Positions 45,192 through 54,153 of a DNA stretch of 64,000 nt are shown here, in pieces; position 1 is the first letter of the stretch; each line of letters opens with the position of its first letter. A program made the position numbers and the translations under genes. The DNA comes from Chryseobacterium koreense CCUG 49689. Its GTDB lineage: Bacteria > Bacteroidota > Bacteroidia > Flavobacteriales > Weeksellaceae. The DNA is taken from contig NZ_LFNG01000009.1 in NCBI RefSeq assembly GCF_001045435.1, forward strand, positions 1-64,000, in the 5' to 3' direction. The notes under the pieces were generated by a model. It searched no databases, was not told where the DNA came from, and saw nothing but the letters and a program-made list of their open reading frames with translations.

Positions 45192-46331
45192 ATGAAAATC
45201 GGAATACTCTGTTACCCAACCTACGGCGGAAGCGGAATCGTAGCCACAGAACTCGGAATGTCGCTTGCCAACAAAGGTTATGAGGTTCACTTCATCAGTT
45301 CTGCGCTTCCTGCACGTCTAGACATTACGAATCCCAATATTTTTTTCCATAAAGTCAATGTCCAGACTTACCCACTCTTTCAATATCAACCGTATGATAT
45401 CGCGTTGAGCTCGATGATTTACCGCGTCGTGAATCTCTATAAACTGGATTTGCTCCACGCACATTATGCGATTCCGTATGCGTATGCGGCATTCACGGCG
45501 AAACAAATGCTGAAGGAGGAAGGAAAAGATATTCCTTTGGTCACCACGCTACACGGAACAGACATCACTTTGGTCGGCCAACATCCCAGTTACAAGCATG
45601 CGGTGGAATTCTCCATCAACCAGAGTGACACGGTGACTTCCGTTTCCGAGAGTTTAAAGGCGGACACCCTGAAATTCTTTAACATTAAAAAAGAAATACA
45701 GGTAATCACGAACTTCATAGACAACAATGATTTCAACAATATCGACTGCTGCCAAAGAAATCAGTTTGCCAACGAAGATGAAAAAATCCTGATCCACGTT
45801 TCGAATCTTCGCCCCGTAAAGCGTGTGGAAGATGTTTTGCAGATCTTTAAGAATGTAAATTCCAGAATAAAATCCAAACTCATCATCATCGGCGAAGGTC
45901 CAGATATGGAAAAGGTCAACGCGTTTATGGAAGAAAATCCAGACCTCATCGGCAAAATCCGCTTGCTCGGAAAAGTGAACGACCTGTACAGAATTCTGCA
46001 GCTTTCAGATGTTTTCCTACTTCCTTCCGAGCAGGAAAGTTTCGGTTTGGCGGCACTGGAAGCTATGGCTGCAAGCACGCCTGTTATTTCTTCCAATGCA
46101 GGTGGAATCCCGGAAGTCAATATTCAAGGTGAAACCGGCTATCTGGCAGAAATTGGAAATGTGGAAGCGATGAGCAACTACACCATCAAACTATTGGGTA
46201 ACGAAAAACTCCTGGCAAAAATGAAACACAACGCCAAAGAACAGGCGCTAAAATTTGACCTGAAAAACATTTTGCCCCATTATGAAAAGATGTATGAAGA
46301 AACCTTAAAACATTTCAAAGCACAAACGTAA
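45192..46331 (+). CDS. bshA: N-acetyl-alpha-D-glucosaminyl L-malate synthase
   Basis: This 379-residue GT4 glycosyltransferase has the very characteristic start MKIGILCYPTYGGSGIVATE and the C-terminal EQESFGLAALEAMAASTPVI nucleotide-sugar motif. BshA joins UDP-GlcNAc and L-malate in the first step of bacillithiol synthesis. The next enzyme, BshB1, is encoded at 54154; BshC is not in this window. Bacillithiol protects against oxidants and buffers zinc and copper, which is relevant given the metal island nearby, although bshA itself is core genome. It follows the GH3 gene by 101 bases. Confidence 0.95.
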   Translation: MKIGILCYPTYGGSGIVATELGMSLANKGYEVHFISSALPARLDITNPNIFFHKVNVQTYPLFQYQPYDIALSSMIYRVVNLYKLDLLHAHYAIPYAYAAFTAKQMLKEEGKDIPLVTTLHGTDITLVGQHPSYKHAVEFSINQSDTVTSVSESLKADTLKFFNIKKEIQVITNFIDNNDFNNIDCCQRNQFANEDEKILIHVSNLRPVKRVEDVLQIFKNVNSRIKSKLIIIGEGPDMEKVNAFMEENPDLIGKIRLLGKVNDLYRILQLSDVFLLPSEQESFGLAALEAMAASTPVISSNAGGIPEVNIQGETGYLAEIGNVEAMSNYTIKLLGNEKLLAKMKHNAKEQALKFDLKNILPHYEKMYEETLKHFKAQT

Positions 46332-46449
46332 TCGTTTCAGATTACTCTTTATTCGGAGCATTGCCGCGAATCCACCAATGAAAATTAGTGCATTTTGCGG
46401 CATTTTCATTTTCATATAATTCATTATCTTTAAAGTAAATTTTTTCGCA

Positions 46450-47712
46450 GTGAACGAAAAGTTGATTCAATACCTATGGAATTTCAAGATTTTTAAAAAT
46501 TTTGATTTTAAGGACGTGGAAGGAAATGAGCTGCAAATCCTCAATTTCGGGAAGTGGAATTTTGATTCCGGACCGGATTTCCTTTTAGGTAAAATTAAAA
46601 CGAAAGATTTAGTTTTAGCAGGAAACATAGAATTGCATGTAAAGTCTTCAGACTGGATTTTTCACCAACATTCCGGAAATCCAGAGTTTGAAAACCTCAT
46701 ACTTCATGCAGTTTTCATCAACGATGTGGAAATTGCGGAATTGAAACAGAAAAATATTCCAACCCTGGAACTGAAAGAATACATCGACGAATCCCTGCTT
46801 TGGAAATATGAGTCGATGCTCAAAGAAAACCAGTTCATCGCATGTGAAAGGATTTTTGTCCCGGAAAAAATTCCGTTTCATTTCTGGGAAGAATCCCTGC
46901 TGAAAAAACTTGATGAAAAATCCACCGAGATCGAGGAATCCCTAAAACTGAACCAAAATAATTACGAAGCGGTTCTGTTTCAAAATCTTGCTTATGCGTT
47001 TGGTTTAAAAGTTAATGCACCCATTTTCAAACAGATAGCGGAAAGTCTGGATTTCATCACCGTCAATAAGATCCGGCAGAATTTAACCCAACTTGAAGCA
47101 TTGTTTTTCGGGATGAGCGGTTGGTTGAAAAATCCCGAAGACGAACAAATGAAGGTCTGGAAAAGGGAATTCGATTTTTTGAGCGCTAAATTTAATCTGC
47201 CGCAAATCACCTTTAACCCCAAGTTTTCAAAACTTCGACCTCCGAATTTCCCTACGATAAGGTTATCGCAGTTAGCTTCACTGTATCATTTGAATCAAAA
47301 CCTGTTTTCCAAATTAATTTCTGCGAAGAAAATAACTCAGATTTATGAAATTTTCGAAAATGTAAAAGCAAGCGAGTATTGGAACAACCGATTTAATTTT
47401 GGGAAAATTTCCCCTGTAGAAGGCGAAAAGGCTTTAACTAAAGATTTCGTTGATCTGGTTTTAATCAACGCAATTTTACCCGTAAAATACACTTACCACA
47501 AAAATTTTAATGAAAACATCAACGATGAAATACTGGATTTTTACCGAAATATCTCCCCCGAAAAAAACACCGTGATCGAAGGTTGGAAATCATTAAAAAT
47601 TCCCGTAGAAAGCGCGTTAGAAAGTCAGGCGTTGCTGTTTCACCACAAAAACTATTGCCAGAGGAAAGACTGCCTGAATTGTGGAATCGGACTTCAGCTT
47701 TTAAAAAAGTAA
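46450..47712 (+). CDS. DUF2851 protein
   Basis: The 420-residue product has the DUF2851 pattern: QYLWNFKIFKNFDF at the start, GPDFLLGKIKTKDLVLAGNIELH in the first third and a C-terminal zinc-like motif KNYCQRKDCLNCGIG. The start is GTG at 46450; no in-frame ATG precedes the conserved N-terminus. The first domain resembles PD-(D/E)XK nuclease folds by its GNIELHVKSSDW strand, but the function is unknown. It is widely conserved in Bacteroidota. Confidence 0.85.
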   Translation: MNEKLIQYLWNFKIFKNFDFKDVEGNELQILNFGKWNFDSGPDFLLGKIKTKDLVLAGNIELHVKSSDWIFHQHSGNPEFENLILHAVFINDVEIAELKQKNIPTLELKEYIDESLLWKYESMLKENQFIACERIFVPEKIPFHFWEESLLKKLDEKSTEIEESLKLNQNNYEAVLFQNLAYAFGLKVNAPIFKQIAESLDFITVNKIRQNLTQLEALFFGMSGWLKNPEDEQMKVWKREFDFLSAKFNLPQITFNPKFSKLRPPNFPTIRLSQLASLYHLNQNLFSKLISAKKITQIYEIFENVKASEYWNNRFNFGKISPVEGEKALTKDFVDLVLINAILPVKYTYHKNFNENINDEILDFYRNISPEKNTVIEGWKSLKIPVESALESQALLFHHKNYCQRKDCLNCGIGLQLLKK

Positions 47713-47769
47713 AACATCCAAACTGACAAACTTCACTTTCGGTTCACACGCAATCATCGCTTTTAACCT

Positions 47770-47777
47770 TAATTTTG
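47770..47777 (+). promoter_or_regulatory. -7 box (TAATTTTG) of the YidE-like transporter gene
   Basis: TAATTTTG fits TAnnTTTG and lies 15 bases before the ATG at 47793. It contains the in-frame TTG at 47775, which rules that codon out as the start. Confidence 0.6.
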
Positions 47778-47792
47778 TATAAAATATCCGCT

Positions 47793-49481
47793 ATGTTCGA
47801 CTGGCTAAAAATATTACTGCTTCCGGCTGAAAACCCCACCGTTACGCAATCCATCGTGGCGATTATGCTTGCGATCGGAATGGGGATTTTCTTCGGCAGA
47901 TTGAAATTGGGAAAAATCACATTCGGCGTTTCTGCGGTGATGTTTACCGGATTGCTTTTAGGTCATTTTGGCTATCGAATCAATCAGCAGATTTTGGATT
48001 TCATCAGGGATTTCGGGTTGATTTTATTTGTTTACGGAATTGGATTACAAGTAGGTCCGTCATTCTTTTCGTCCTTTAGAAATGAGGGGTTGAAGTTTAA
48101 TATTCTCGCCGTTTCCACTGTTCTTTTGGGTGGAGTTGTCACGGTCATCCTGTATCAGTTCACCGGTTTGAAAATCGAAGATTTGGTGGGGATCATGAGT
48201 GGTTCTGTGACCAACACTCCAGGATTGGGAGCAGCTAAAAACACCATTGAGGAAATTAAAAACTCCTTTCCTGAAAGGGATTTCAACGATCCGACCATCG
48301 GTTATGCGATCACCTATCCGCTCGGAGTTTTCGGGATTATAGGCACCATTATCTTTTCCAAGTTTTTGCTCAAAATCCATAACGATACCGAAATGCGGCA
48401 GTTCAGGATATCGAAAATCAATCGCGAACTGCCTTTGATCCATAAAAAAATGCGCGTTACCAATCCTGAATTTTTTGGAAAAACGATTCACCAGGTGATG
48501 AAGGAATTGGGAAAGGAAATCGTGATTTCCAGACTGAAACACAGCGGAAGTGAAGCGGTGAAATCCCCTACTTTGGACATGGAACTTCGGGAGAGAGACG
48601 TTCTGATGTTGGTGGGAATTGAAAAAGAGGTGGACGAATTTATTGAAAAAGTGGGGCGTCCTTCAACCGATTTGTTCATTGAATCGGATTCAGACTTGCG
48701 CAAAAAAAATATTTTCGTCACCAAAGATTCTGCTATCCATAAAAATCTGGCTGAACTCGATTTGTTCAACACCTATGATTTAAAGGTAACACGGGTTTTC
48801 CGAGCGGGCAGAGAAATTTTACCGAGACCGTCATTAGAATTGTACTATGGCGACAAATTGCGGGTGATTGGTTCTGACGAGGCGATTGCGGAAGTAGAGA
48901 AAATTATCGGAAACTCCGAAAAGAAATTGCTGGAGCCGGATTTTCTGTCACTTTTTGGCGGGCTGTTTTTGGGGGTGCTTTTAGGTTCTATTCCCATTGT
49001 TATTCCAAGTCTTCCGGTTCCCATCAAACTGGGTTTTGCAGCGGGACCTTTGATTGTGGCGCTTTTGATTTCCAGATACGGCGGCATATCTTTCATTCAT
49101 TCTTACATCAATAATGGTGCGATTTACTTCATGAAAGATTTCGGAATCTGCCTGTTCTTTGCGGCGGTCGGAATTCATGCAGGTGAAGGTTTCTACGAAA
49201 ACTTCATCAAGTACAACGGCTGGAATTGGCTGCTTTTCGGTTCCGCGATTACGTTCATTCCTTTGGTCGCGATGGTCATCGTAGGAAGGTTTTTGATGAA
49301 GATCAATTTCCTTCAACTGGCGGGAATAATGAGCGGAAGCTATACTGATCCGGCGGCGCTTTCTTTCAGCACTAATTATTTGGATTCCGATATTCCGATC
49401 CAGAGTTACGCGCAGGTTTATCCTTTGGTCACGATTTTCAGGATTTTTGTGGCGAGTTTGCTGATTTTGATTTTTTCGTAA
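47793..49481 (+). CDS. YidE/AspT-family transporter with two RCK_C domains
   Basis: Starting at ATG 47793 gives 562 residues. Two membrane halves of about five helices each (starting TVTQSIVAIMLAIGMGIFFG and LSLFGGLFLGVLLGSIPIV) flank a cytosolic part with two TrkA_C/RCK_C domains (about residues 205-370). Both halves hold the family's repeated MSGSVTNTPGLGAA / MSGSYTDPAALSFS motif. AspT is an aspartate:alanine exchanger, but most members have unknown substrates. A TTG 18 bases upstream lies in the promoter and is not used. Confidence 0.9.
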   Translation: MFDWLKILLLPAENPTVTQSIVAIMLAIGMGIFFGRLKLGKITFGVSAVMFTGLLLGHFGYRINQQILDFIRDFGLILFVYGIGLQVGPSFFSSFRNEGLKFNILAVSTVLLGGVVTVILYQFTGLKIEDLVGIMSGSVTNTPGLGAAKNTIEEIKNSFPERDFNDPTIGYAITYPLGVFGIIGTIIFSKFLLKIHNDTEMRQFRISKINRELPLIHKKMRVTNPEFFGKTIHQVMKELGKEIVISRLKHSGSEAVKSPTLDMELRERDVLMLVGIEKEVDEFIEKVGRPSTDLFIESDSDLRKKNIFVTKDSAIHKNLAELDLFNTYDLKVTRVFRAGREILPRPSLELYYGDKLRVIGSDEAIAEVEKIIGNSEKKLLEPDFLSLFGGLFLGVLLGSIPIVIPSLPVPIKLGFAAGPLIVALLISRYGGISFIHSYINNGAIYFMKDFGICLFFAAVGIHAGEGFYENFIKYNGWNWLLFGSAITFIPLVAMVIVGRFLMKINFLQLAGIMSGSYTDPAALSFSTNYLDSDIPIQSYAQVYPLVTIFRIFVASLLILIFS

Positions 49482-49593
49482 TATGAATTAACTGCAGAAA
49501 TGACGTTTCGAGTTTCCCGCAAATCTCAAAGTCATGTGGATTCTGAACATATCACTCATGAACTGGTGACCGCCATAATCTGCGAACCTATGA

Positions 49594-49625
49594 AAACAAA
49601 AAAGCAACCGAAACCGATTGCTTTT
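49594..49625 (-). terminator. Intrinsic terminator of the nusB-DUF1573-yajC operon
   Basis: On the minus strand AAAAGCAA and TTGCTTTT arms enclose TCGGTTTCGG and are followed by TTGTTTT. It starts 20 bases after the yajC stop. Confidence 0.7.
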
Positions 49626-49644
49626 AAATATCATTTTGAAGTTT

Positions 49645-49977
49645 TTACTTCTTTTCTTCCTCACTATTATCCGGAAATCTCTGCTGTGTAAATTCTCTGG
49701 AAATTGCTGCTTTTTCGAATTTTAATTTTCCTGAAAGCGTTTCAATTATAACTCCATCATCTTGGATTTGTGAGATTCTTCCGTGCATTCCGGAGGTGGT
49801 AACCACTCTGGTTCCCACTTTCAGTGATTCCTGGAAGTTTTTTTCTTGCTTCGCCTTCTTCATCTGTGGACGGATCATCAGAAAATAGAATCCCACGAAC
49901 ATGGCGCCCATCATCAAAAGTGTAGGCATCATGGAGCTTTCTGGCGCTCCTGCTGCCTGTAAAAATATTGTTATCAT
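49645..49977 (-). CDS. yajC: Preprotein translocase accessory subunit YajC
   Basis: The 110-residue product has a single N-terminal membrane helix (about residues 17-36: SMMPTLLMMGAMFVGFYFLM). The family motif IRPQMKKAKQ follows, then a short SH3-like domain with VGTRVVTTSGMHGRI. YajC joins SecDF at the Sec translocon. SecD/F are not in the window. It is the last gene of a three-gene minus-strand operon, 18 bases after the DUF1573 gene. Confidence 0.93.
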   Translation of the reverse strand: MITIFLQAAGAPESSMMPTLLMMGAMFVGFYFLMIRPQMKKAKQEKNFQESLKVGTRVVTTSGMHGRISQIQDDGVIIETLSGKLKFEKAAISREFTQQRFPDNSEEEKK

Positions 49978-49995
49978 TATGAAATTTTATTTGGT

Positions 49996-50472
49996 TTATT
50001 TAGGCTGCACATCTGCCGAAAAAGTAATTACGATCGGTGCTTTTTCCACGTTGGCATAAACTTCTGCCTGTTTACTGACTAAGCCATCAAAATTAGAGGA
50101 GTCGAATTTCAGGGTAATTGATCCTTTTTGTCCAGGAAGGATCGGCTCATGCGTATAATCTGGTACAGTGCATCCACATCCCGGCTTTACCTGTGAGATG
50201 ATCAGCGGATTCTTTCCGGTATTGGTCACTTCGTAAACGTGCTGCACATGCTCTCCTTTTTTCACTTTTCCGAATTCGAAATTGGATTCTGACAAAGCCA
50301 GCGTGGTGAGCGGATTAGATTGTGCCTCTTTCACCATTTCCTCTTGTGTGGCTGCAGCAGGAGCTTCCACCAGATTGGTGTCTTCTATGAGTTGATCGGC
50401 TTTTTGGTCTTTTTTGCAGCCTGTTAAAGTCAGTGCTGCGATGAGCGGTAATACTTTAATTAAATTTTTCAT
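49996..50472 (-). CDS. DUF1573 lipoprotein
   Basis: Starting at the ATG at 50472 gives a 158-residue lipoprotein with signal KNLIKVLPLIAALTLTGC. A longer in-frame start at 50526 would bury this signal. The DUF1573 domain is an immunoglobulin-like beta-sandwich with the hallmark ISQVKPGCGCTVPDYTHEPI and LKFDSSNFDGLVSKQAEVYAN. The function is not known; such proteins are common in Bacteroidota envelopes. It lies between nusB and yajC in one operon. Confidence 0.85.
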   Translation of the reverse strand: MKNLIKVLPLIAALTLTGCKKDQKADQLIEDTNLVEAPAAATQEEMVKEAQSNPLTTLALSESNFEFGKVKKGEHVQHVYEVTNTGKNPLIISQVKPGCGCTVPDYTHEPILPGQKGSITLKFDSSNFDGLVSKQAEVYANVEKAPIVITFSADVQPK

Positions 50473-50558
50473 TATTATTTTTTGTAATGTTTTCAAAATA
50501 TGGATGGCCTGTAAAACAGCAAACAAGTCTATTTACTGTCCTTCTTTTAGTCCATTCC

Positions 50559-51464
50559 TTAATTTCTGTTGACTTCTTTGGTGTATTTGTCTAAAATTCC
50601 ATTGATAAAAATATTGGAGCGGTCGGTTGAGAAGACTTTGGAAATCTCGATATATTCGTTGATAATTACTCTTCCAGGAGTTAGTGGGAAAAAATCGATT
50701 TCAGTAATCGCGGCGATCAAAATGATTTTATCCATCAGAGAAATCCGGTCCATATCCCAGTTCTCGAGTTTGGTTTCCAGTTTCTTTTCGCTTTCTTCCC
50801 AATGGTTTAAAGTTTGTCTCAGAAGGTTGGATGCAAATTCGCGGTCTTCGTCATCTTTAATCATCTTGATCAAAGTGTGGCTGGGTTCATCTTCGCGGAA
50901 ATAGCCGATCGTCTTCTGGATCATGGAGTTTGAAATATGGAAATCATCTGCCCAACTCATTTCCTTTTCTTCCAGGTGGTCATGGAAATCTTCGTTTTCT
51001 GCGATGTATCTCAAAAACAGTTTCCCGATGAATTTTTGATCTTCTGCGAATGAGTAACCTTCTTCCTTCATAAAATCCTGGTAGCGTTTTCCGGAAGTCA
51101 TTCGCTGGAAAGTCTTCACCAATAAATCATCGTAGATATCCCATTTCAATTCCTGATGCTTGGAAGTGAAATCGAGACGTTCATCATTTTCCTCAATTTT
51201 TTTCAGAATCTGATTGTTGATGAACTTTTGGTTGGGATTGATTTCGTTTTCAGTTTTCAGGTATTTGTTTTTCCCGATTTCAATCTGTCTTTCTGCCAAA
51301 TCTTTCAATGCAACCAAAAAATTCAGCTGATAAATGTAGAGGTGATAAATTTTCTCGATTTCCGAGAACATATTTTTCTCTAAAACATCATATTTAAGGG
51401 GGTTTTGCTGGTAAGAATATAGCGATTCTACAACTTTTTCGCGGATTTGTCTTCTTCCTAACAT
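50559..51464 (-). CDS. nusB: Transcription antitermination factor NusB
   Basis: The 301-residue product is about twice the size of E. coli NusB. The N-terminal RRQIREKVVESLYSYQQ and the C-terminal half with AITEIDFFPLTPGRVIINEYIEISK are recognisable NusB parts, with a long helical insertion between them, as is usual in Bacteroidota. NusB with NusE aids antitermination on rRNA operons. The minus-strand -7 box TATCTTTG is 22 bases upstream of the start. Confidence 0.92.
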   Translation of the reverse strand: MLGRRQIREKVVESLYSYQQNPLKYDVLEKNMFSEIEKIYHLYIYQLNFLVALKDLAERQIEIGKNKYLKTENEINPNQKFINNQILKKIEENDERLDFTSKHQELKWDIYDDLLVKTFQRMTSGKRYQDFMKEEGYSFAEDQKFIGKLFLRYIAENEDFHDHLEEKEMSWADDFHISNSMIQKTIGYFREDEPSHTLIKMIKDDEDREFASNLLRQTLNHWEESEKKLETKLENWDMDRISLMDKIILIAAITEIDFFPLTPGRVIINEYIEISKVFSTDRSNIFINGILDKYTKEVNRN

Positions 51465-51486
51465 TTCAAAGAGCTTTTTATGGCTG

Positions 51487-51494
51487 CAAAGATA
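51487..51494 (-). promoter_or_regulatory. -7 box (TATCTTTG) of the nusB operon
   Basis: TATCTTTG on the minus strand fits TAnnTTTG and lies 22 bases before the nusB ATG. Confidence 0.6.
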
Positions 51495-51796
51495 AGAAAA
51501 CTTGGGATATGGGAAGCGGAAGATGGAAGAAAGATTTGGAGCTCTTCAGTGTTGAAAGAGCGGCACATTACGTAATATCGAATATTAAATATAAAATCAC
51601 AAACCCTATAATCATTAAAAATCCGTGGAGATGCACGGACAGATTAGGTAACGCAGGAAAACGGTAAACATGTTAACCACTGAAGAAAAATTTGAAACAG
51701 GACCGTTGAGCCAGATTTTTCGAAATAAATGCACTTAAAGAAATCTTCAATTAAACTTCTAAAAGAAATTCCTGTTCGCCATAAGCAAAATACATT
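51495..51796. other. Intergenic region between divergent nusB and ABC exporter genes
   Basis: About 300 bases without a supported gene. The only structure seen is a hairpin-like repeat at 51541-51561 (GCTCTTCA with TGAAAGAGC). The rest is AT-rich and unremarkable. Confidence 0.5.
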
Positions 51797-51799
51797 TCT

Positions 51800-51807
51800 T
51801 ATTTTTG
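51800..51807 (+). promoter_or_regulatory. -7 box (TATTTTTG) of the ABC exporter gene
   Basis: TATTTTTG fits TAnnTTTG and lies 33 bases before the ATG at 51841. Its last three bases are the in-frame TTG at 51805, which is therefore not the start. Confidence 0.6.
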
Positions 51808-51840
51808 CATCGCAATACTGATGATTGCCGAAAGCAAATT

Positions 51841-53502
51841 ATGAATGCGCTAAAAACCCTAAATCCCTTTTTCTGGAAACACCGAATTCTTTTGTTCTGG
51901 GGATTCCTGTTTATTGTTGCGAGTAATTTCTTCAACATCTACAAAGTTCAGTTCGTGGGGAAATCGGTCGATGCAATCTCGCAAACCAATAAAATCGGAT
52001 TCAACAAGCAGGTTTTGATTTATGTTGCCATCATCGTGGGATCGTCTTTACTCACTGGTTTTTTCACCTTCATGATGAGGCAAACCATCATTGTGGCATC
52101 TAGAAAGATTGAATACGAACTCAAAAATAAAATCTACAACCATTACCAGGAACTTTCGCTGACGGATTTCAAAAAAACCACGATCGGCGATCTGATGAAC
52201 CGTTTGAGTGAAGATGTGGTGGCGGTGAGAATGTATCTCGGTCCAGGAGTGATGTATGTGGTGAATTTGCTGGTTTTGCTTATTATCACCAGTATTTACA
52301 TGCTCCACACGAATGTCTCCATGACATTGTGGTCCCTTCTTCCATTGCCGATTTTGTCTTTTGTGATCTATAAGGTGAGTTCCATCATCAACCGGAAATC
52401 CAAGATTATGCAGAAAAGCCAGTCCGCGGTTTCGACTTTTGTGCAGGATAGTTTTTCCGGAATTCGGGTGATTAAGTTTTTTGCGAAAGAGAAATACATT
52501 GAAAATAATTACGGAATCAAGGTCAAAGATTATCAGGATAAGGCACTGGATTTGGCAAAGACAGAAGCTTACTTTTTTACCATCATTCTTTTCGTAATCG
52601 GTTTGCTGAATGTGGTCATTCTACTGATTGGTGGTCAAAGATATATGGCGAATGAACTTTCTGTGGGTAAAATCGCCGACTTTTTCCTTTACATCAATAT
52701 TTTGATATGGCCTTTCTCCATGGTCGGTTGGGTGACTTCAGTGAATCAAAGAGCAGATGCTTCCATGGCGAGAATTAATGAATTTTTGGACATGAAATCC
52801 GAAATCATTAACACCAATCATGAAATTTATCCGATCCGAGGTGACATCGAATTTAGAAATGTCTCCTATACTTATCCCAATACCGGAATCAAAGCTTTAG
52901 AAAATTTAAGCTTTAAAATCGAGGCCGGAACTTCTTTAGCCATCATGGGGAAAACCGGAAGTGGAAAATCCACGATCGCACTTTTGCTGGCGAGATTGAT
53001 TGATCCAACTGAAGGTGAAATCCTGATCGACGGAAAAAACCTGAAAGACCACAATCTGGAAAACTACCGGAAATTCATCGGTTACATTCCACAGGAAAGT
53101 TTCCTTTTTTCGGATACGATTGAGAACAATATCGGCTTCGCCATAGATAAACCTAATCTGAAACTGGTGGAAGAATACGCCAAAAAAGCTGATGTGGACA
53201 AAAATATCGTGGAATTCAAAGACCAATACAAAACCATGGTCGGTGAAAGAGGCGTAATGCTTTCCGGAGGACAAAAACAAAGAATCGCAATTGCGAGAGC
53301 TTTAATTAAGGAGCCGAGAATTCTGATTTTTGACGATTCACTATCTGCTTTGGATACGGAAACCGAAGAAAATATCCTTCAAAATATTGAAAACGAACTC
53401 CAAAGCACTACTTCCATCATCATCACTCACCGTGAATCAACCGCAAACAAGGCTGATAAAATCCTGAATCTCACCAAAATAGAGAATACCGCATCGGCTT
53501 AG
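51841..53502 (+). CDS. ABC exporter (fused membrane and ATPase domains)
   Basis: Starting at ATG 51841 gives 553 residues. Six membrane helices (about 15-300) precede an ATPase domain with Walker A MGKTGSGKST, Q-loop IPQESFLFSDTIENNI, signature MLSGGQKQR and Walker B ILIFDDSLSALD. The residue after Walker B is Asp instead of the usual Glu, as in the YheI/BmrC subgroup of heterodimeric exporters. Those normally have a partner half-transporter, which is not seen next door. The substrate is unknown. The gene is monocistronic. Confidence 0.9.
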   Translation: MNALKTLNPFFWKHRILLFWGFLFIVASNFFNIYKVQFVGKSVDAISQTNKIGFNKQVLIYVAIIVGSSLLTGFFTFMMRQTIIVASRKIEYELKNKIYNHYQELSLTDFKKTTIGDLMNRLSEDVVAVRMYLGPGVMYVVNLLVLLIITSIYMLHTNVSMTLWSLLPLPILSFVIYKVSSIINRKSKIMQKSQSAVSTFVQDSFSGIRVIKFFAKEKYIENNYGIKVKDYQDKALDLAKTEAYFFTIILFVIGLLNVVILLIGGQRYMANELSVGKIADFFLYINILIWPFSMVGWVTSVNQRADASMARINEFLDMKSEIINTNHEIYPIRGDIEFRNVSYTYPNTGIKALENLSFKIEAGTSLAIMGKTGSGKSTIALLLARLIDPTEGEILIDGKNLKDHNLENYRKFIGYIPQESFLFSDTIENNIGFAIDKPNLKLVEEYAKKADVDKNIVEFKDQYKTMVGERGVMLSGGQKQRIAIARALIKEPRILIFDDSLSALDTETEENILQNIENELQSTTSIIITHRESTANKADKILNLTKIENTASA

Positions 53503-53557
53503 TCTTTAAAATTCGCATTGATTTTTAAATTTTCTTAACAAAAAGTTAAAAATTATT

Positions 53558-53586
53558 TTGCAATTAAAAGAAATCTTATATATTTG
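53558..53586 (+). promoter_or_regulatory. Full Bacteroidota promoter (TTG-N18-TATATTTG) of the PUR-domain gene
   Basis: TTG at 53558-53560 is followed after 18 bases by TATATTTG at 53579-53586. The ATG at 53616 is 29 bases further on. This is the best -33/-7 pair in the window. Confidence 0.7.
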
Positions 53587-53615
53587 TTTCACAAGATTTC
53601 AAAATATATCGAAAA

Positions 53616-53954
53616 ATGAGTGATTACAAGGAACGCCACGAAAACGAAATTTTCACAAAGGTGTTGAAAGCAGGCAGAAGAACGTATTTCTTTGATGTGC
53701 GCGAAACCAAAGCGGGAGATTACTACCTGACCATAACCGAAAGTAAGAAGAATTTCAGCGAGAATGGGGAGGCCACTTTCGAAAAACACAAAATCTATCT
53801 CTACAAAGAAGATTTCAAGAGTTTTGAAGAAATGTTCAAAGAATCCACAGATTTCATCATCAGCCAAAAAGGGGAAGATGTGATTTCTGAAAAGCATGAC
53901 AAGGACTACAAATCACGTTCATTCACCATTGAATCGGACGACGAAATTCAATAA
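53616..53954 (+). CDS. PUR-family nucleic-acid-binding protein (DUF3276)
   Basis: The 112-residue product matches the small Bacteroidota/spirochaete PUR-domain proteins: EIFTKVLKAGRRTYFFDVRE, then DYYLTITESKK and HKIYLYKEDFKSFEEMF, and an acidic tail. Members bind RNA or single-stranded DNA as dimers, but the cellular role in Bacteroidota is not settled. It has its own strong promoter and terminator, so it is a single-gene unit that is probably well expressed. Confidence 0.88.
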   Translation: MSDYKERHENEIFTKVLKAGRRTYFFDVRETKAGDYYLTITESKKNFSENGEATFEKHKIYLYKEDFKSFEEMFKESTDFIISQKGEDVISEKHDKDYKSRSFTIESDDEIQ

Positions 53955-53959
53955 AATGA

Positions 53960-53987
53960 AAAACATCCCGAAACGGATGTTTTTTTG
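53960..53987 (+). terminator. Intrinsic terminator of the PUR-domain gene
   Basis: AAACATCC and GGATGTTT arms enclose CGAAAC and run into TTTTTT, ten bases after the stop codon. Confidence 0.85.
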
Positions 53988-54002
53988 TGGAGACCACACA
54001 CC

Positions 54003-54038
54003 AAAAAAAAAAAACGCACTGAATTTCAGCGCGTTTTT
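54003..54038 (-). terminator. Intrinsic terminator of tRNA-His
   Basis: On the minus strand AACGCGCTGAA and TTCAGTGCGTT arms (one G-U pair) with no more than a tiny loop are followed by a run of 12 T (plus-strand A at 54003-54014). It follows the tRNA 3' end by a few bases. Confidence 0.8.
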
Positions 54039-54043
54039 AATTT

Positions 54044-54119
<76 letters not shown>

Positions 54120-54153
54120 GTTTTGGTTTGCAAATATACTAATTTTGCGAAGA

